In this document: piece after piece, positions 59,577 through 64,000 of the stretch
Layout: every line of letters starts with the position of its first letter
Position numbering within the stretch: position 1 is the stretch's first letter
Source of the DNA: Prinia subflava
Taxonomy: Eukaryota > Chordata > Aves > Passeriformes > Cisticolidae
Reading direction: 5' to 3'
DNA: 64,000 bases
Assembly (NCBI RefSeq): GCF_021018805.1
Contig: NC_086258.1
Span: 8,409,081 to 8,473,080, forward strand
Program-made: the position numbers and the translations under genes
Notes under the pieces: generated by a model
What the model was told of the DNA's origin: nothing
Database searches by the model: none
What the model saw: only the letters and a program-made list of their open reading frames with translations

Positions 59577-59671
59577 CATGGAATATCTCATGGAATATCT
59601 CATGGAATATCTCATGGAATAGCTCATGGAATAGCTCATGGAATAGCTCATGGAATATCTCATGGAATCTC
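59577..59671. repeat. 12 bp tandem repeat, about 8 copies
   Basis: CATGGAATATCT (three copies), CATGGAATAGCT (three), CATGGAATATCT (one) and a last degenerate copy. The order of variants shows block expansion. The unit length of 12 keeps a frame open on both strands (HGIS on the plus strand), without coding support. Confidence 0.96.
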
Positions 59672-60399
59672 AGGGATGAGGGCGAGCAGCACGTGCAGGG
59701 GGTGAGGATGCTCTGGCAGCTGATTCCTGCTCTGCACTCCCATCCCACTGCATCCCACAGCATCCATATGGAACAGGGCCCACGGAGAGGGAGATGAGAG
59801 GCACCAGAAAGTGATGGTTCAATTGGAGAGAAGAAAGGGAACAACCGAGATGATAAATTCATTCCAAGAGCGGGGGGAAATTCATGTCTTTTACTGCTCT
59901 CCCAACAAAAACATGAAACACAAACAAATCAAAGGGCTGGAAGTGCTTCCAGTCTGCGACATGACCTGACTGAACAAGAGCCTTTAATGTGCAGGGAGCT
60001 CCCAGGAGGATTAAACTGCTGATAATAAATTATTGAGAAATATTAGGTGGCGAATGGGCCCGACGCCAGATTGATTCACAGCGACATCCATGAAGAACAA
60101 ATGGAAAAATGCAAAAAAAAAACCCTTAAAGCAAAGCAAAGCTGAGAGTTTGAGAAAAATGGAGTGAAAGCATCTCCCAAAGGCTGTTTTGGGGTGCAAA
60201 AGGGATCTGGGAGAGGTTTGTGTTCCACATGGAGGATCTGCAAATCCACAATTTTCCTCTGGGTTCCCAATTTGGCTGGAAAATTTCTTGGGTGCCAGGG
60301 GTGCCTTGAATATGCTGGAAGCAGGAATATCCTGGGATTGACCCTTCCTGCTGGAATGAAGGGAACAAAGGAGCCAGACACGGCCATTAAAGGCAGCTC
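59672..60399. other. Unique non-coding sequence
   Basis: The stretch 59990-60080 (GATAATAAATTATTGAG) is AT-rich. No gene or repeat recognised. Confidence 0.5.
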
Positions 60400-60740
60400 A
60401 ATGGACTTAATTTAATTTTTTTTTTTCTGTTAATGCTATTAATCATCATAGGCACACGTCAGGAGCCTGCTGCATATTTAAACTGGGCCAGGAGCCAGTG
60501 ATTTCTCCTATGCAATTTCCTAATGTTAATAATGTTTCCATTAACCATATTCAGGGAATCTGCCACTTTTTGTCCTCTTCTGGCCCCTACTTTTTACTTT
60601 TAATTATGACCCAGTGTCAGCTATTGAATAGGTCGTCGCATTTGAAGCATCTGCAAAGATTTCTTTTTAATAATGCAATTTCTTGGCTGTAATAGCCCTA
60701 TAACAGGAGTAATTAATGAACCACACATTCAGTGTGCTCA
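60400..60740. promoter_or_regulatory. Candidate conserved non-coding element
   Basis: Unique AT-rich block with GTTAATGCTATTAATCATCA, CATATTTAAACTGG, CTAATGTTAATAATG, TCCATTAACCATATTC, TTTTAATTATGACC, TTTAATAATGCAATTTC and GAGTAATTAATGAACC. TAAT cores are unusually dense. It is read as an enhancer candidate from composition only. Confidence 0.42.
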
Positions 60741-62890
60741 CAGGGGCTGCCCATCCATCCGCAGCAAAATTTGCTGGTGGAAAATGTGCTCCAAACCAGG
60801 AGAGACCCAGGAAAAATCCAGCAGGGACTGCTGCTACCCCTTTCTTCAGAAGAGCAGAGCTGGGGGACACTAGAGCCTCCTGCAGCTGCAAAGGAGGGGT
60901 CTGAGGTGACTTTCACAACTCCCAAATACTCCAAAATTCAGTGTCAAGGAAAAGTGACAGCAGGAAAAGTTCAGGAAGTGACTCCTCAGAGCAGGATTTC
61001 TCCTTTCTTCCGTGAGGATGTGGCAGCCCATTGCACTGGTGGGACAGAAGGAATTCCCCCTGCCACTCTGCTGCTGAAATTCTGCCCTAAAACTGCCTGC
61101 CTTTCCATCAGGGCTGAGGGAAATACCCAGGAAAGCAGGAAAGGTGCAAAGGGAAAGGCCTGGGGAGCTGAGGGGTGTGGGGGTTTGGGAGATGTGACCG
61201 GGAGCTGCCAGCATCAAATTCCCTGTGGGATCAGCCCCTCCTTCCCTGCTTCCCCCCTTTCTCTCCCACCACAGGAGCCAGAGATGATCAGGGAGAAGAA
61301 ATAAAATTTTCAGAGTGGCTGGTTGGGGGGTGACAACCCCTGGGGAATCAGCCAAGGCTCGTGTTGTCATTGTCACCAAAGTCACCAGCCAGGGGGACAC
61401 TGACACACCTGAGCTGCTGCTTTCCCCAGCCCTGAGCCCACTGATGGCTGGGAAAACTCTGACAAAACATGGCAAAAACCTGATAAAACACATCAGCTGT
61501 GGGGACAGGTCTGCAGAGAGGCAGAGCATCCCACTGGGTGCCACATCCCACTGGTCCCTGCATCCCACCATCCCCAGCACCTCCCGTGGGGCTGGCGGAA
61601 CACGACAGCAAACACAAAATTAGGCTTTAGGGAGCTAAACGGGGCTTTTGCAGCAGAGAGCCATGAATCAGCCTCCTTGTTGGGAGCTATTAGTGTCTCC
61701 CTTGCCCTACTTTCCCGTGCTCCGTGCAGAATTCCGTGGCTGGATGTGTGTTACTAAACCAAAAAGGACGTTAATAAATGAGGAACGATGCAGTCCCCCC
61801 GCCTGGCTTCAAAAGGAGCCGGGTTTGCAGGGCTGAGGTGTTTAATAAAATCCATCCCCACCCCCTTGTCCTTCCCCTTCTGTCCCTTGAGCCCCAGCCC
61901 TGTCTTCAGCAGGGCCAGGGCTTCTCTTGATGAGGAATTGGGATGAATCAGGCAATTAGCTCCAGCAGTGCCTCGGAGATGCCAGCGCTCTGCTGCTGCC
62001 CCAATGCACTCATCTAATAAATGTTTGCAGGAATTTAAGTGTCACCAGCAGCAGTGACAGCGTGGGGACAGCTGGGGAGGTGCTGCAGGAAGCTGCTGCC
62101 TCTCCCAGAGCCACAGAGGGGACAGGAGAAAATCTCCTCTGCCGGGGAGGGTGGAGAGGCTGGTTCTGGATGGCCCATGGTGTCCAAAACACAGGAAAAG
62201 TGTTGGGTGCTCTCTTCCCTCTGGAAACCAGCATTCCAAGGGGAAATGTTGAACCACAAGGTAAAAAATGCCCACGTTGCACAGTGCCCACACCCCCGAG
62301 GTCCCTCCCTCATCCTGGCAGTATCCAAAGCACGGAGTGAGGAGAGGAGGGGGAAAAAATCCCACCCTCACTCAGCGTCTGCCTCTGCTCGTGGCTGATA
62401 TTAAAAAGAGAGTGAGAAGGGAAATGAAGAGAGCCCTGAGAAGCTTGAAAGGTAATTAAGGTAAAACTCGTTAATATTTCAAGGCAGTGCTGTGCCTATT
62501 ACAGCAAAAGGCCTGGCTGGAGCTGGGGAAGTGACGGGAAGAGCTTGTCTCATTGCATAACAGCACATTAGGGGATCAAAGCAAGAAAACTGCAGCGACC
62601 TGCTGAAAACCCGTGCAGGGTGAGGGGGAAAAAGCCACTGGAAAAGCCTGGGAGAGCAGAAAATAAAAAAGCTGCCAGTTCTTGTTAGACATGAATAATC
62701 AGGGAGAAAAATTCCCTGCAATCCTCTCAGGACTTTGTGAAGTGTCCTGGCCTGGGATGGTTTTGGGGGAAAGGAGCTCAGCCCTGGAGGGTGCAGGGGG
62801 TGGGCAGAGCCTTGGGAACACGCCAGGGGCTCCTTGGGACCCTCATCCCCCTTGGGTGAGGATGAGGATGGGGCAGCACAGCCCTGGGCA
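60741..62890. other. Unique non-coding sequence
   Basis: AT-rich patches at 61990-62040 and 62440-62600 (GGTAATTAAGG, CTCGTTAATATTTC, CATTGCATAACAGC) may be regulatory. No exon, RNA or transposon was recognised. Confidence 0.45.
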
Positions 62891-63077
62891 GGGTTGGAGG
62901 AACTGGGCTGAACACCAGGCTTGGAGGGGCTCGGTTATTGATCAGGGCTGGAGGGGCTGGGCTGATTATTGGGGTTGGAAGAACGCAATTCTCGAGGTTG
63001 GAGGGGCTCAAGTTAATTATCGGGGCTGGAGGGGTTCAATTAATTGTCAGGATTGGAGAAGCTCAGCTAATTATCTC
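62891..63077. repeat. 27 bp minisatellite, about 7 diverged copies
   Basis: Units begin GGGCTGGAGGGGCT (variants GGGTTGGAGG, GGATTGGAGA) and end AATTAATTATC-like. Starts are at 62891, 62918, 62945, 62972, then about 62995, 63023 and 63050; period 27 with one shortened unit. Several units carry TTATTGATC, TTAATTATC or TTAATTGTC, that is, homeodomain-type cores. It is older than the other arrays. Confidence 0.85.
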
Positions 63078-64000
63078 TCGCAGTCATTGTTATTCTGGCG
63101 GCAGCGGGGAGGGCTCGGCTCTCGGGAGAGGCTCCATCTCCGGTTTCATCTCCAGGAGGGCAGGGAAAATGGGGATTTTTCTTCTGCTTGAACATTTTCC
63201 AGCACTCCCCCGGGCACGAGCTGATTGCTGCCCAAAAACCCTCGGGAGGGGAGGTGGCAGCAGGTCCTGGGGGTCCCCAGTGCCTCCCTGAGCCCACCCT
63301 GTCCCTGGCCAGGGATGGCCCAGCCTTTGGGGGACGCAGGAATCCCAGGAAAGCTCAGTGCCTGGGGCTTCCCGGGATCCCAGCCGGGGCTGAGGGTAGC
63401 AGAAGGTCCCACAGAAGGGTTGGGGCTGCAAACAGAGCCTGGAAGCTCCAGGGATGTGGATTCCCAAAGCTCCATCCAAGCTCCTTGGGTGTGGGCTGTC
63501 CTCCAGTCTTGGACTGGGACCTGGCAAGGTGAGGAGTGGATTCCAGCACTCCACTGCTCTGCTCCCAGCAATCCACACCCCAGATTTGCCAGGAACACAT
63601 CAGAAAACGTTTGCCTCTTCAACACACAGACCAAATAAACACAAATCCCCCAAATTTCCCATCTGTGTGCCAGGGTCCTGCTGCAGGTGCGCCTGAGGGG
63701 TGCCCACACCCGTCCTGCAATGTGCAGAGCTGTGAATTCCCAGCACGCCGTGATTTATTGATGCCACAGATCCCCCCTCTCCTCCTCCACGGTTCCTCCG
63801 AGCGGAATGATTCCCAAATTAAATTGTGGCATTTTTCCCAAGCACCAGCTCCCTTCAATGTGCAAGGAGAGGGAAAGAACAGAGTTGCAGTGGAGGAATC
63901 ACAGGATGGGGAGTTTATTTGTGTTTATTTGTGTTTTAAAACACCAGGCTGGGCTCTCCCCGCTCAGGAGAGCAGCACAGAGCTGTGAGGAAAGAAATTT
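63078..64000. other. Unique non-coding sequence
   Basis: A small TTTATTTGTG duplication lies at about 63916-63938. No gene or transposon recognised; the window ends in unique sequence. Confidence 0.5.

Noticed and set aside
1..64000. CRISPR array or other bacterial defence system
   Set aside because: The tandem arrays have no alternating repeat-spacer structure: units are adjacent and contiguous. The sequence is vertebrate.
1..64000. Endogenous retrovirus or LTR
   Set aside because: No LTR pair, primer binding site, or gag/pol-like frame was recognised on either strand.

Overview
This 64 kb window looks like non-coding DNA from a bird, most likely a songbird. The evidence is that the only dispersed repeats I can recognise are short, 5'-truncated CR1 retrotransposon tails, and that the rest is unique sequence broken up by many micro- and minisatellites. 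No SINE, LTR element or retrovirus was recognised. CR1 also occurs in other reptiles, so 'bird' is well supported and 'songbird' is a guess. There is no bacterial gene organisation: no operons, ribosome binding sites, CRISPR arrays or mobile-element genes.

I could not support a single protein-coding exon, tRNA or rRNA. The longest open frames lie over tandem repeats or low-complexity tracts (about 13.0-13.9, 16.8-17.5, 17.4-18.9, 22.0-22.9, 26.0-27.1, 48.0-48.8 and 49.3-50.0 kb) and follow from the repeat unit. The window is therefore read as an intergenic or intronic stretch, possibly part of a gene desert.

Layout. 1-9.7 kb is mostly unique sequence with two CR1 tails. 9.7-18.9 kb is a cluster of tandem arrays (units of 22, 33, 16, 17, 8 and 20 bp, then a 34-51 bp array) with AT-rich, enhancer-like unique DNA at 14.9-16.2 kb. 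19-30 kb alternates unique DNA with TAAAA-type arrays and a 0.7 kb G/T-only tract. 30-36 kb holds 21 and 43 bp arrays and three A/C-only tracts. 36.8-39.3 kb holds two nearly identical 265 bp segments in inverted orientation, 1.95 kb apart. 39.3-47 kb is mostly unique, with an X-box (RFX-type) palindrome at 43.56 kb. 47-50 kb holds a 91 bp duplication, an 11 bp array of about 60 copies, and a CCCAA/CCCAG array that starts exactly at a CR1 3' end. 50-64 kb is mostly unique, with enhancer-like blocks at 54.8-55.1 and 60.4-60.7 kb and small arrays at 59.6 and 62.9 kb.

The most notable items are the inverted duplication, the CR1-seeded telomere-like pentamer array, the 17.8-18.9 kb array whose main units are 42 and 51 bp, and several AT-rich blocks dense in homeodomain, POU octamer and RFX-like sites. 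The enhancer reading of those blocks is an inference from composition and motifs; it needs cross-species alignment.
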